DNA from: JANRLT01 sp041736895
GTDB taxonomy: Bacteria; Planctomycetota; Planctomycetia; Pirellulales; JALHPA01
Length of the DNA stretch: 64,000 nt
Direction: 5' to 3'
NCBI GenBank assembly: GCA_041736895.1
Contig: JBGSSS010000165.1
Location: 1-64,000, forward strand
The position numbers and the translations under genes are program-made. How positions within the stretch are numbered: the stretch's first letter is position 1; each line of letters starts with the position of its first letter. The notes under the pieces were generated by a model. That model made no database searches and was not told the DNA's origin. It saw only the letters and a program-made list of their open reading frames with translations. Below, piece after piece: positions 41,634-50,537 of this stretch.

Positions 41634-42146
41634 TCAAGAGGGCTCGAAGTACGGATCGGCGATCGGCAGCGGGATCCCCTTGAGCTTCCCTTCGACCACG
41701 AGCGCGCCGCGAACAAAACCTTGGAAGCGGGCGACGATCATCGCGCCGCGGCGCACGCGAACCATTTCAATGGCCAGCACCAGCCGATCTCCCGGAACGA
41801 CCGGCCCGCGAAAGGCGACCTCGTCCAAACCGCCAAAGCCCAGTACCTTGGCCCCTAGCAGATCGAACTTTTGCGCGACGAAGCTGGCCAATTGCGCCGC
41901 GGCTTCGCACATGATCACGCCCGGCATGATCGGATTGCGCGGCATGTGGCCGCGGCACCAGAATTCCTTGTCCGTGACATCGCGATAACCGACGCCCAGT
42001 TTGCGGTCCTTGTCCAGATGGACAATCGCCGTCAAATGTTCCATCTCATGCCGCTGCAAGTTGTGGCGGCGAATCTCCTGGATGTCGGCCACGATATGGT
42101 CCAGATCGATCGCATTCGGGTCGATGATCAAGTCCTTGGCAGGCAT
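41634..42146 (-). CDS. fabZ: 3-hydroxyacyl-ACP dehydratase, FabZ-like
   Basis: A 170-residue hotdog-fold dehydratase of fatty acid synthesis. The active-site motif FWCRGHMPRNPIMPGVIMCEAAAQL has His67 and Glu81, the FabZ catalytic pair. GFGGLDEVAFRGPVVPGDRL matches the VKFRRPVVPGDQL motif. The domain starts later than usual, after a 40-residue N-terminal extension. The substitution of the usual F in HFP by M is notable. It probably makes enoyl-ACP for lipid or lipid A synthesis; no other fab gene is adjacent. Confidence 0.88.
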   Translation of the reverse strand: MPAKDLIIDPNAIDLDHIVADIQEIRRHNLQRHEMEHLTAIVHLDKDRKLGVGYRDVTDKEFWCRGHMPRNPIMPGVIMCEAAAQLASFVAQKFDLLGAKVLGFGGLDEVAFRGPVVPGDRLVLAIEMVRVRRGAMIVARFQGFVRGALVVEGKLKGIPLPIADPYFEPS

Positions 42147-42202
42147 ACAACGTTCCAGAGTCAGTGCAGAGCGAAAGAGGAGCGTAGAATTGAATCAGGG
42201 AT

Positions 42203-42259
42203 GGGTGCCACTGGCTCTGCCAGTGGCACGAATACCACTGGCAGAGCCAGTGGCACCCG
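42203..42259. repeat. Compound palindrome (GTGCCACTGGCTCTGCC)
   Basis: GGGTGCCACTGGC-TCT-GCCAGTGGCAC is followed by a 5-base spacer and the full inverse copy ending GTGGCACCC. Each half is a hairpin and the two halves also pair. It ends 4 bp before the bL37 stop codon. Confidence 0.85.
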
Positions 42260-42262
42260 AAC

Positions 42263-42361
42263 TTAGCACTTCACATTGCCGCGCTTCAGCCGGCGGGCTT
42301 TGCTGTTGGCCGGACGGCGGCCGTGGTTGGCTTTCTTCAAACGACGATGCGGCTTAGCCAT
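42263..42361 (-). CDS. Ribosomal protein bL37-like micro-protein (32 aa)
   Basis: A 32-residue, extremely basic protein (MAKPHRRLKKANHGRRPANS, then KARRLKRGNVKC). The KKANHGRRPN-like core closely matches the 24-residue mycobacterial 50S protein bL37 (KANHGKRPN). Planctomycete proteins of this size and motif are, to my knowledge, annotated the same way. An AAGGA ribosome binding site lies 9 bp before the ATG. The product would bind 23S rRNA. It lies between a terminator upstream and the compound palindrome downstream, so it is probably transcribed alone. Confidence 0.8.
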   Translation of the reverse strand: MAKPHRRLKKANHGRRPANSKARRLKRGNVKC

Positions 42362-42483
42362 GACAAGAATCCTTGCAATCAAAAAAGGTCTTACGCGAAC
42401 GTCAAAATGAGTCGCGGTGATAAAGCTCGGGGAATCGCCTAGTTTACCAGTTCAGAATCCGCGGGGGAAGTCCAGGAAAAAGC

Positions 42484-42517
42484 GAAAAAACAGCGGGAGA
42501 GAGGCACTCTCCCGCTG
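42484..42517 (-). terminator. Rho-independent terminator of the prc gene
   Basis: On the minus strand: CAGCGGGAGAG-loop-CTCTCCCGCTG (42491-42517), followed by TTTTTTCGC. It is downstream of the protease gene. Confidence 0.9.
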
Positions 42518-42636
42518 TATTCGTATGTTAGGCATTCTTGCCTGACCAGACCTGGAGTTAACTCTACATTACGAACATCACTGCCGTCCTGTTCGCTGCG
42601 CGAATGTCAGGCTAGAAAGCCTGACGTACGACGTGA

Positions 42637-44691
42637 CTACTTGCTCGCCAGTTTGTTGCTGATGCGCAAGTAATCCAGCGCGATCGCCATGGCTTCGTTG
42701 AAGTAGTAATCGCGCTTCACGACCGGAGCGTTCGGATCGTTGAGCTCCTCGAGCTCCTTCTCTTCTTCCTTTTCGGAATTGAGTTCCTTGCGCTCGGCCA
42801 TAAACTTTTCTTCGTTCAGGTTCGTCGTCTTGTTCTTCTTGATCGATTCGTACTTGTCGATCTTGCGCAGCTCCTTGGCGAACTCTTCGCTCTTGGCGAT
42901 GCGCTCGCGGCTCGCGACCTTGAGCTCTTCGACCGTCTTGGCATCGACCAGGTTGTCCTTGCGGATCGGCACCGCCGGAACCTTGTCAAACGGAATCGCG
43001 AAATCGAGATCCGATTCGCCGACATCCAAGTGCGTCGTGATCGACGGCAACTCGATATCCGAAACCACGCCCTGGTGCTGCGTGCTGTCGCCGTTCGGGC
43101 GGTAGAACTGTTGCATCGTGATCTTCAACGCGCCAAACTTCGGCGGGTTCGCCACGCGGAAGAACCGCTGGCCCAGGTCAAGCAGGCTCTGCACCGTCCC
43201 CTTGCCGTGCGTCGTCTTGTCGCCAATGATGATCCCGCGGCCATAGTCCTGAATCGCTCCGGCGAAAATTTCGCTCGCCGACGCGCTGAACTTGCTGCAC
43301 AGCACCACCAGCGGCCCATTCCACGCCACGCCGCGATCCAAATCATCGTAATGCTGCACGTTGCCGGCCGAATCCTTGACCTGCACGATCGGACCTGTGT
43401 CCACGAACAACCCAGTCAGGCTGATCGCTTCGGGCAATGACCCGCCGCCGTTCTTGCGGAGATCCATGATCACTACATCGACCCCCTTGGCGTTGAACTC
43501 GTCGAGTAGTTTCTTGACGTCGCGGGTCGTGCTCTTGTAATTTTCGTTGCCGGCGCGGGCTCCTTCCATATCCATATAAAAGCTCGGCAGATTGATCACG
43601 CCGACTTTGTATGGCTGGCCGTTCGGCTTCTTGCCCTCTTCGAAAATCTCGCTCCGCGCTTCGCTGTCGGTGAGCTTGATCTTGTCGCGGGTGATGTCGT
43701 AAATCTTGCTCTCGCCCTTGCCGCCGGGCATGACCTTGAGCCGCACCACCGTGCCGGGCTGGCCGCGGATTTGCTTGACCACGTCGTTCAGGTTCATGTC
43801 CACGACATCGGTAAAATCATCGCTCTTGCCTTGCGCCACCGCTGTGATGCGGTCGTCTGGTTTCAAGCGGCCATCTTTTTCCGCCGGTCCGCCGGGGATG
43901 ATCTTGCTGACCTTGGTATAGCCATCATCGTATTGCAGTGCGGCGCCGATGCCGTCCAGATTCAGCCGCATGACGATATCGAAATTGTCCACCGTGCTCG
44001 CCGACATATAAGTTGTGTGCGGATCAAACGCCGTGGTCATGCTCGTCAAAAAGATCTCGACCAAGTCGTCATTGCCGAGTTGATGCATCCGCTTGGCAAA
44101 GCTGTTGTACCGGCGGGCGAGCTTCGTCTTGGCTTCGGCCAGTTCGACCTTGTCGGCTTTCTGCACGAGCAGGTCGTACTTCACCCGGCGGCGCCAACGA
44201 TCGTTGATCTCGGCGTCGTTCTTGGCCCAGTCGATCTTTTTGCCATCGGTGACGAACTCTTCGTCCACGGTGAAGTCATGCGGCTGTTCCAACAGCGCTT
44301 GCGCCGTTTTAAGACGTTCATCGACTCGTTGCAGGTAGCGCTGATAGACATTGAATGCAAAGCTGACTTCACCCTTTAGGATCATGTCATCGAGCTGCTT
44401 TTCGTCCTTGCTAAACTCGGCGATGTCGGCCGCCGTGAAGTACAGCTTGAGCGGATCGAGCGACTTGAAGAACGACTTGAACGCCCGTTCCGACATCCCG
44501 TCGTCGACCTTCTGCTTGCTCAGGTGCTCGTCGTTCAGGTACTTGGCCACCACCTTGGCAATATACTTGTCGTTGGGTCCGGTGCCGATCGGATCGGCAT
44601 TGCTCGTTTGCACCCAGATACCAAAGGCCACGAGCAGTGTGCCGGCGAGCGCGGCGGCAATCCAACGACGACGGGAAGCGAGATAGGTCAT
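42637..44691 (-). CDS. prc: Tail-specific (carboxy-terminal processing) protease, Prc type
   Basis: A 684-residue periplasmic S41 peptidase that degrades proteins by their C-terminus. An N-terminal membrane helix or signal (about 10-28) precedes the Prc-specific helical domain (YIAKVVAKYLNDEHLSKQKVDD onwards). A PDZ domain lies at about 240-322 (GIGAALQYDDGYTKVSKIIPGGPAEKDGRLKPDDRI). The catalytic segment is KFSASASEIFAGAIQDYGRG with the Ser at 469-473 and K497 in HGKGTVQ. The C-terminal DUF3340-type region (SREERIAKSEEF-like) is charged. Start at ATG 44691; a TTG at 44706 is less likely. Confidence 0.95.
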   Translation of the reverse strand: MTYLASRRRWIAAALAGTLLVAFGIWVQTSNADPIGTGPNDKYIAKVVAKYLNDEHLSKQKVDDGMSERAFKSFFKSLDPLKLYFTAADIAEFSKDEKQLDDMILKGEVSFAFNVYQRYLQRVDERLKTAQALLEQPHDFTVDEEFVTDGKKIDWAKNDAEINDRWRRRVKYDLLVQKADKVELAEAKTKLARRYNSFAKRMHQLGNDDLVEIFLTSMTTAFDPHTTYMSASTVDNFDIVMRLNLDGIGAALQYDDGYTKVSKIIPGGPAEKDGRLKPDDRITAVAQGKSDDFTDVVDMNLNDVVKQIRGQPGTVVRLKVMPGGKGESKIYDITRDKIKLTDSEARSEIFEEGKKPNGQPYKVGVINLPSFYMDMEGARAGNENYKSTTRDVKKLLDEFNAKGVDVVIMDLRKNGGGSLPEAISLTGLFVDTGPIVQVKDSAGNVQHYDDLDRGVAWNGPLVVLCSKFSASASEIFAGAIQDYGRGIIIGDKTTHGKGTVQSLLDLGQRFFRVANPPKFGALKITMQQFYRPNGDSTQHQGVVSDIELPSITTHLDVGESDLDFAIPFDKVPAVPIRKDNLVDAKTVEELKVASRERIAKSEEFAKELRKIDKYESIKKNKTTNLNEEKFMAERKELNSEKEEEKELEELNDPNAPVVKRDYYFNEAMAIALDYLRISNKLASK

Positions 44692-45239
44692 GGACGAAAC
44701 ACTCAAGAAAGAGAGGGGGGAAGTTGTCTAGCGCGTCGCGGACCCGATCAATCACGGGAAGGAGTATTGTTACCAGGCCGCGACTCTTCTTATCTACAAC
44801 AGCCGGCTCGACAGGCAGGAAAATCAGCTCAGCCGGGGGCAAACTCTCCTCTTTACGCAAACAAGGATACCCCGGGTTTGCGAAAAAACGGGAGTCTGCC
44901 CAAAAAAGCGGACAAAAAACGGCCGCAGCCCTGCATCGTCCGCCAACCGTTTATCGTACCCCTGCCCTCCGGCAGGAGCAAGATTGATGCAGCACAGCGT
45001 TTCGCTAGCATCCGGGAAAGCAAGCATCGTCGCAACCTGGGGATTGGGGATACGGGATTGGGGATAAGGGAATGAAATGACCGTTTAGCGGCGACTCGAA
45101 GAGGAGCGTTTGAATTTCAGCGGAGCGTTGAAAACTCGGAACTCGTCAAAAATCGCATAGCGCAACGTCATTTAATTTTTTCTGTTGCCTCGAGGCAACA
45201 CCCGGGTTTTCCCCACGATTTCCCCGCAAAACGCGGGAA

Positions 45240-45335
45240 AAGAACCAGAAAAACGCATAAAAAACCAAAAAAAAGCTCGAAAAAATCAAAAAAAGAAGAG
45301 AAAAAAACGAAAAAAAACAGAAAAAAACGCGCCCT
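45240..45335. repeat. Phased A-tracts (probable curved DNA)
   Basis: Eight or more runs of 5-8 A, spaced about one helical turn, on one strand only. Such phasing bends DNA. It is followed by GCGCGCCCTGTTGCGCGC-like DNA. Confidence 0.65.
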
Positions 45336-45597
45336 GTTGCGCGCACTTTGGGCGCGCCTCCGGTACCTCGAAATCGCATCATTCCCGCGGGAAAACCCGT
45401 TTTCTGTCTCGGCCCGCAGGCTGTTGTTGTGCGCGCCAACTGCAATTTTGCTGTTGCGCTAAAAGGCAACACTCGCCGGGTTTTTTGGCCGTTTTTGGCG
45501 TCTGCTCCTTGTAAGTCCTGCGGTCCTCTGCGGGACCTGGGGCGGGAGCAACCGCCGCTTCCGGCTTTGCCCTGCTGCGTCATCAACCGCCGCGCCA

Positions 45598-45623
45598 GGT
45601 CCCGGTCGGAGACCGGGACCTAC
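45598..45623 (-). repeat. GTAG-foot hairpin (GGTCCCGGTC type)
   Basis: GGTCCCGGTC-GGA-GACCGGGACC followed by TAC, so GTAG on the minus strand. Confidence 0.75.
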
Positions 45624-45738
45624 AGGTCGCCCTCCATGTTCTCTCCAACGAGAGTGCGCCAACCTCCAATCGACCACACCCCCTGGCCCAAAATCAAACC
45701 CCTTTTTTGGGCGAGGGCGAAAAAATATTCGCGGCCTT

Positions 45739-45766
45739 GTAGGTCCCGCTGTCCTCAGCGGGACCT
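45739..45766 (+). repeat. GTAG-foot hairpin (GGTCCCGCTG type)
   Basis: GTAG, then GGTCCCGCTG-TCCT-CAGCGGGACC, ending 50 bp before the CHAT gene stop. Confidence 0.75.
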
Positions 45767-45815
45767 CGCGCTAGTACCGACGACGATTCCCGTGCCACTC
45801 GCCGCGGCGAGTCGG

Positions 45816-48800
45816 CTACTCTCCGGTCACCGTCCAAGCAGCCCAGAAGAACGGATGCGCCGCGCCGCTCTTTTCCTTCCGCGCCGCGATCCGTTTGAGC
45901 TGCGCGTTGCGGAGCGCGTCGGCTTTGGATTGCCCGGCGGCGAGGTTCGTGAAGAAATCCTGCATGATGATCGCGCTGTCGCGGTCGGGGACTTGCCAGA
46001 GCGTGCTGACGACACTCTGCGCGCCGGCGAGTTGAAACGCTTGCCGCAGCCCGGCGACGCCTTCGCCGTTGCGGACTTTGCCGATGCCCGTCTCGCACGC
46101 ACTGAGCACGACCAACTCCGTCCCGCGCAGGTCCATGCCGACGATCTCCATGCCGGTGAGGATCCCATCATCGAGTCCCGGCGTGCGCGGGGCGTTGCAC
46201 CCGGCGAAGAGCAAGCCGCAACGCAACAGCGGGTTCTCGACCGGTTTGCCGTCCTTGGTCAGCGCGGGCGGGCTCGTGACATTGGTGTCGTTGTTCTCGG
46301 GCGAGTCCGGCTTGTCGCCGCGATTCACTTCTTGATCAGCCAGGAAGAAGCCGTGCGTCGAAAGGAGCAGGTGCTTGGGCCGCTGCAGCTTTTTCACGAC
46401 CGCTTCGAGCGCCTTTTCTTGTTCATAAAAGACGGGTTTGCTTTTGGCCAATTGTTCGAGCGATGGCTTGGCTGCTTGGCCTTCGAGAGACGTGAACGGC
46501 AGCGCGGTGACGCGCGGCAGACTCGACCGGCTCGCCGCGCCGCGGGTTTCGTTTTCGTCGAACTTCGTTTGCGGCGAGATCGCCTTGATCGCGGCTTTGG
46601 CGGCGGAGCCGAGTAAGTCGTAATCCGGATTTACGACGATCGCCGGCGCGCTCGTGCCGAGCTTGTCCGTGCTTTTCCCCTTCACCAAGTCCCGCCCGCT
46701 GGTGACGTAACGGATCGAGCATTGTTCGAGCAGACATTTGTCTTTGCTTACCGGCAGCGCCGCCCAGGGCAATAGCCAGAGCGCGCCGTCGGGCGAGAGG
46801 ATGAGTTGCTTTTTATTTTTGAGCTGGGGGAGGAACGGCTTGAGGACCAAATCGGCGACGGCCTGCAAGTCTTTTTGAGCTTGCGCATGGGCCGCTGCTT
46901 CGCCGTCTTGGCGCAACGGACTTTCTTTCTCGCCGGCGTTGGCCAACTCGGCGCGGACTTTCTCGATGGCCGCGTCGATGCGTTCCGCATTCCCCAGGTC
47001 GTGGATTTGGACATTGCCCTCGCCGTGCGGCGGAACGATCCACGCGACGTAGTGGGCTGACGGATCGCTTTTGGTTTTGGAACCGAAGTTGCTGATCGAC
47101 ATGCGGACCAGATCGATGTAGAGCGAGTTTGCCGGGAGCGATCGGCGAAACTTGCCCGTCTCGATCCAATCGACTTCGACAAACGCTTCCCCCGTGAAAT
47201 CGGCCAATTGCTGCGCCAGTTTGTATTCCCGCGCGGACAACGCCGTGAGCGTTGCCTGATGCGCGTCGGCTTGCTCGGGTTTGACGGCGGCCAAGGATTG
47301 TGAACCCAAGCGTTGCCGCACGGCTTGCAATTCCTTGACCAGCGGGGCGAGCTGCGGATTGGCGGTGTCGCGGGCGAGCAATTCGCGCACGGCGAGCGAT
47401 TCTTCGCCCACGGCTTTGCCATTCACAAGCCAGGCCGTACTCAAGCTGGCGAGCGTCGCATTGTCGGGCTGCCGCAAGCCGTAAGAGAGGCTTTGATGCC
47501 AGTCATTGCGATAATTGTTCTCTAAGTAGAGCAACTGTTCCGCGGCGGACAGGGCCGGCAACAGATAACGCGTGTAGCGCCGCTGGATTCGGCGAATGTC
47601 GTCAAAATTTCGCTGCGCAACATCATCATCGCCCTCGAGCACGGCCAAGTAGGCGAGTGCGTACAAGCTCATTGTCGTATTGGGATGATCCTTGCCAAAG
47701 GTTCGGCGGTTGATGCGCAGCGCTTCATCGTAATAGTTCCAGGCCGCGCGATGGTCGCCTTGAGCTTGGGCCAACTGGCCCAGGTTGTTGAGCGCTGTGG
47801 CGGTGTTGGGGTGTTCATTGCCCAGGACTTTGCGATAGACGGCCAGGGCCGCTTCGTAGTTTTTCCGTGCCGTCGGGTACTCCCGTTGTTTCTTCGCCAG
47901 GAGGCCTAGGTTGTTGAGCGCGTCGGCGGTGAAGGTGTGCTCGTCGCCCAGGACTTTGCGATAGATGGCCAGGGCTTCTTCGAGAGACTTTCGCGCGGCG
48001 GGGTAGTCGCCTTGCTGTCGGGCCAAGAGGCCTAGACTGTTGAGCGTGGTGGCGGTGTTGCTGTGTTCGTTGCCCAGGACTTTGCGATTCACGGCCAGCG
48101 CTTCTTCAAAACACTTCCGAGCGGCAGGGAAGTCGCCTTGATGTCGAGCTAAGACGCCCAGGTTGTTCAGTGTGGTGGCGGTCGAGGCGTGCTCGTTGCC
48201 CAGGACTTTGCGTTGGATCGCGAGGGCATCGTCAAAATGTTTCCGCGCGGCCGGGTAGTCGCTTTGACGGCGTGCCAAGATGCCGAGGCTGTTGAGCGCC
48301 TGGGCGGTACTCTTGTGTTCGTTCCCCAGGACTTTGCGATAGACGGCCAACGCTTCTTCGTAAGACTTCCGCGCGGCCGAATAGTCGCCTTGAGTGTCGG
48401 CAGTGCCTCCGATGTTCATCAGCCTGTCGGCCACTTCGGGATGTTCGGCACCATAAAGCGCCCGTTCAATTCGATAGCACTGTTCCAAGCTCTGCAGCGC
48501 CGCCGCGTACTTTTGTTCCTTTTTCAGTTTTAAGTATTCTGCGAAGTAGGCGTCGGCTTTTTTTAGTTCGGCTTGCTGTTGGCCGGTGAGTTTGATCGTC
48601 TCGATGCTGCTTGGGAGTAGCCAGCCATGCTCTTCGCCCTTCGGAACTTTGACCTCGGCCCATTTTTTGTCTTTGGCGAGACGGAATTGCCACAGTCGCG
48701 TCCCTTGCGGGACTTCGGCCAGGACCTTGGATTTGTCCTCGTTCATGATCTTGCCCGGATTCGCCGTGACAACGATCATCTGGCCGGCGGCGGCCTGCGC

Positions 48801-48860
48801 GGTTCGCGGGGCAAGCCAAAGCACCAGCGCGGCGGCGAGAACCCGGCGGACGATGTTCAT
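45816..48860 (-). CDS. Secreted SH3-TPR-CHAT protein (caspase-like)
   Basis: A 1014-residue protein. Signal peptide (about 1-24, RTAQAAAG). An SH3-like part follows (PQGTRLWQFRLAKDKKWAEVKVPKGEEHGWL), then seven or more near-identical 42-residue kinesin-light-chain TPRs (ARKSYEEALAVYRKVLGNEH and TATTLNNLGVLARHQGD steps). The C-terminal CHAT peptidase domain has catalytic His836 in LLLSTHGFF and Cys922 in VVLSACETGIG, then GLRQAFQLAGAQSVVSTLWQVPD. CHAT peptidases are caspase relatives often used in bacterial defence or regulation, normally in the cytosol; a signal peptide is therefore unusual. Start at 48860 because the signal peptide begins there. Confidence 0.92.
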   Translation of the reverse strand: MNIVRRVLAAALVLWLAPRTAQAAAGQMIVVTANPGKIMNEDKSKVLAEVPQGTRLWQFRLAKDKKWAEVKVPKGEEHGWLLPSSIETIKLTGQQQAELKKADAYFAEYLKLKKEQKYAAALQSLEQCYRIERALYGAEHPEVADRLMNIGGTADTQGDYSAARKSYEEALAVYRKVLGNEHKSTAQALNSLGILARRQSDYPAARKHFDDALAIQRKVLGNEHASTATTLNNLGVLARHQGDFPAARKCFEEALAVNRKVLGNEHSNTATTLNSLGLLARQQGDYPAARKSLEEALAIYRKVLGDEHTFTADALNNLGLLAKKQREYPTARKNYEAALAVYRKVLGNEHPNTATALNNLGQLAQAQGDHRAAWNYYDEALRINRRTFGKDHPNTTMSLYALAYLAVLEGDDDVAQRNFDDIRRIQRRYTRYLLPALSAAEQLLYLENNYRNDWHQSLSYGLRQPDNATLASLSTAWLVNGKAVGEESLAVRELLARDTANPQLAPLVKELQAVRQRLGSQSLAAVKPEQADAHQATLTALSAREYKLAQQLADFTGEAFVEVDWIETGKFRRSLPANSLYIDLVRMSISNFGSKTKSDPSAHYVAWIVPPHGEGNVQIHDLGNAERIDAAIEKVRAELANAGEKESPLRQDGEAAAHAQAQKDLQAVADLVLKPFLPQLKNKKQLILSPDGALWLLPWAALPVSKDKCLLEQCSIRYVTSGRDLVKGKSTDKLGTSAPAIVVNPDYDLLGSAAKAAIKAISPQTKFDENETRGAASRSSLPRVTALPFTSLEGQAAKPSLEQLAKSKPVFYEQEKALEAVVKKLQRPKHLLLSTHGFFLADQEVNRGDKPDSPENNDTNVTSPPALTKDGKPVENPLLRCGLLFAGCNAPRTPGLDDGILTGMEIVGMDLRGTELVVLSACETGIGKVRNGEGVAGLRQAFQLAGAQSVVSTLWQVPDRDSAIIMQDFFTNLAAGQSKADALRNAQLKRIAARKEKSGAAHPFFWAAWTVTGE

Positions 48861-49244
48861 GCGAGAATGCCCTTGTTGGAGATGCCGACGAAAGCGCAGC
48901 GCGGCGGCTGCCTTCAATATAACTCGGCGCAAAGGCCGAATCTTCCCGGCGACGGAGGAAAATTTTCGCGGGTAGCATTTGTCGGTGCGGCTGTGCCGCA
49001 CAAAGAATCGACTCCCCAAGCCAAACCCGCTTTGCAGACCAAGCCGCTTGGTTAGCGGAAGGGAATTGGACGGAGACTTCGGGATGCCGTTCTGTCTGCC
49101 GGGTTCTCTCGCCTTGGGAAATCTGGCGTTTGCCCGGCACAGCCGGGCCTACGGGGCGGTGTTATACTGGCAACAATCTTTTCGCCCGGGGGCGATCAAG
49201 TCCTTGCTCCTTCTCTACCCTTCTTTCACGCATCGGAGCCGCTC
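48861..49244. other. Divergent gap with GTAG-type hairpins
   Basis: No gene seen. A GGTGCGGC-TGT-GCCGCAC hairpin is at 48980-48998 and GCCCGGC-ACA-GCCGGGC with CTAC foot at 49132-49152. Promoters for both flanking genes should be here. Confidence 0.5.
49132..49152 (-). repeat. GTAG-foot hairpin (GCCCGGC type)
   Basis: GCCCGGC-ACA-GCCGGGC then CTAC. Same stem as the element after the stop codon at 26128. Confidence 0.75.
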
Positions 49245-50003
49245 ATGAATTCCACGAAACTGCCGTGTCAGGTGTTCTGCGCCGTGCTGCTGGCCTGTTG
49301 TCTCGCGCCGCTCGCCTCGGCCGCTGTGATCGATTTCGAAACGACGCCGGCCGGTCCGCTGCCGACCGACAATCTGGTCCTCAACACTCCTTTCGCCATC
49401 ACCGGCGGCGGCAACGTTCAGTTTTATTTCGACGTCAACGGCAACAACAGTTACGACGCGGGTCTCGACGACGATCCGATCTTCGAGCGCATCGGCCAAG
49501 ATGGGTCCGATGCGTACACGAGCAGCGTCAGCGGCAGCGCCGATACCGCGGCACCCGGGTTCGCGCCGCAGTTGGGGTTTTACTTCCTGCGCCACCCCAT
49601 GCCGTTTTCGCTGCCGCCGAGTTTTGTGATCGACTACAACACGGCGCAGACGATCACCGGCTTGTCAGGTGAGATCTGGGACATTGACGGCACCCCGACC
49701 AACACCGAGCGCTGGTTGGTCGAAGTTCTCGATGGTCCGGGCAGTGTCTTGGCGTCGCAACTTTCGCCGCTGGGCAATTCCACGGCGCTCGACAGCTTGC
49801 CGTGGACGTTCGGGTTCAGCGGGCTGCCCGCGGGCGTGGACAAGGTTCGGCTCACGTTCGCCGGCACCAAGACGACGGGCATCGGGCTAGCGTTCAACAA
49901 CTTTAGTCCAACGGTCGCTGTGCCGGAGCCGGGGGTGATGCTGCTGGCGGGGTGTGGTGGTGTGGGGTTGGTGATGTTTTTGAAAAAGAAGAAATGTAGC
50001 TGA
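49245..50003 (+). CDS. PEP-CTERM sorting domain protein (252 aa)
   Basis: Signal peptide (about 1-26, LLACCLAPLASAAVI). A beta-rich extracellular domain follows (VIDFETTPAGPLPTDNLVL, an FDVNGNNSYDAGLDDDP stretch with Asp/Asn-rich calcium-type loop, VRLTFAGTKTTGIGLAFNNFSP). The C-terminal PEP-CTERM signal is VPEPGVMLLAGCGGVGLVMF plus KKKK. Exported and probably processed by an exosortase (not in the window). CGGAGCC lies 5 bp before the ATG. Confidence 0.9.
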   Translation: MNSTKLPCQVFCAVLLACCLAPLASAAVIDFETTPAGPLPTDNLVLNTPFAITGGGNVQFYFDVNGNNSYDAGLDDDPIFERIGQDGSDAYTSSVSGSADTAAPGFAPQLGFYFLRHPMPFSLPPSFVIDYNTAQTITGLSGEIWDIDGTPTNTERWLVEVLDGPGSVLASQLSPLGNSTALDSLPWTFGFSGLPAGVDKVRLTFAGTKTTGIGLAFNNFSPTVAVPEPGVMLLAGCGGVGLVMFLKKKKCS

Positions 50004-50537
50004 GATCGTGAGACCTCAGATGATTGAGGGGAATCGTCGTCAACACAATTCGCTCTGAAGTCTCACGACTTTGGCGACGAATTTTGTAGGTCCGGAGGAC
50101 CGGAATGCTTAAGCCCAGGCCGGAAGGCCTGGGTTCGCGTCAATCAAAATTCCAAAGGCCTGGAAGGCCGACACTTGTGCCAGTCCTCCGGACCTACGAA
50201 TTTCGCGGCGCTGCGTTCCCAGGCCTCACGGCCTGGGCTTAATCATGGCGGTCCTCCGGACCTCAATGCGCGAGCCGTGGTTATGAAATAGCTCCTGAAT
50301 CACAGCGCTATTGGTTATGCCGGCGTCTTTTCTTGTCTCGCTCGCAGCATGGCTGCGAGCTACGGATCCCCCCGCGTCACCCGGGGCGGATTCGAGGAAA
50401 TAGACTTTTCAGCAGCTTTTTGCGCCAAAAGATTGACAAAAAGTCAGAGTCCGCGTGTAATTAGCGGATATTATTCCCGGCGTGAATAAAGCAGCTCTTA
50501 TCTTAAACGCCATTTTGCTTTTCGTGAGGCGATCGTG
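50004..50537. other. Gap with hairpins of the GTAGGTCC and CCCAGGCC types
   Basis: No gene. GTAGGTCCGGAGGACC at about 50086-50102, AGTCCTCCGGACCTAC at 50182-50197, and CTCGCAGCATGGCTGCGAG with CTAC at 50341-50362. Two GCCCAGGCC...GGCCTGGG elements are at about 50112-50135 and 50218-50240. AT-rich DNA at 50400-50500 is the likely promoter of the protease gene. Confidence 0.55.

Larger units (their letters stand above)
44692..45815. other. 1.1-kb gene-poor stretch with A-tracts and hairpins
   Basis: No credible gene. 45080-45107: CCGTTTAGCGGCGACT element. 45183-45200: TGTTGCCTCGAGGCAACA palindrome. 45240-45335: A-tracts of 6-8 bases about every 10-13 bp. 45598-45623 and 45739-45766: GTAG-foot hairpins (GGTCCCGG and GGTCCCGCT types). 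Frames in this stretch, including one on the minus strand (45146-45586), use TTG or read low-complexity DNA. Confidence 0.6.

Noticed and set aside
45185..45514. Lys/Asn-rich 109-codon frame
   Set aside because: It starts with TTG inside a palindrome and reads A-tracts; low complexity, no homology recognised.
45348..46616. 422-codon plus-strand frame
   Set aside because: It runs from repeat-rich DNA into the antisense of the CHAT domain, where conserved catalytic motifs fix the true strand.
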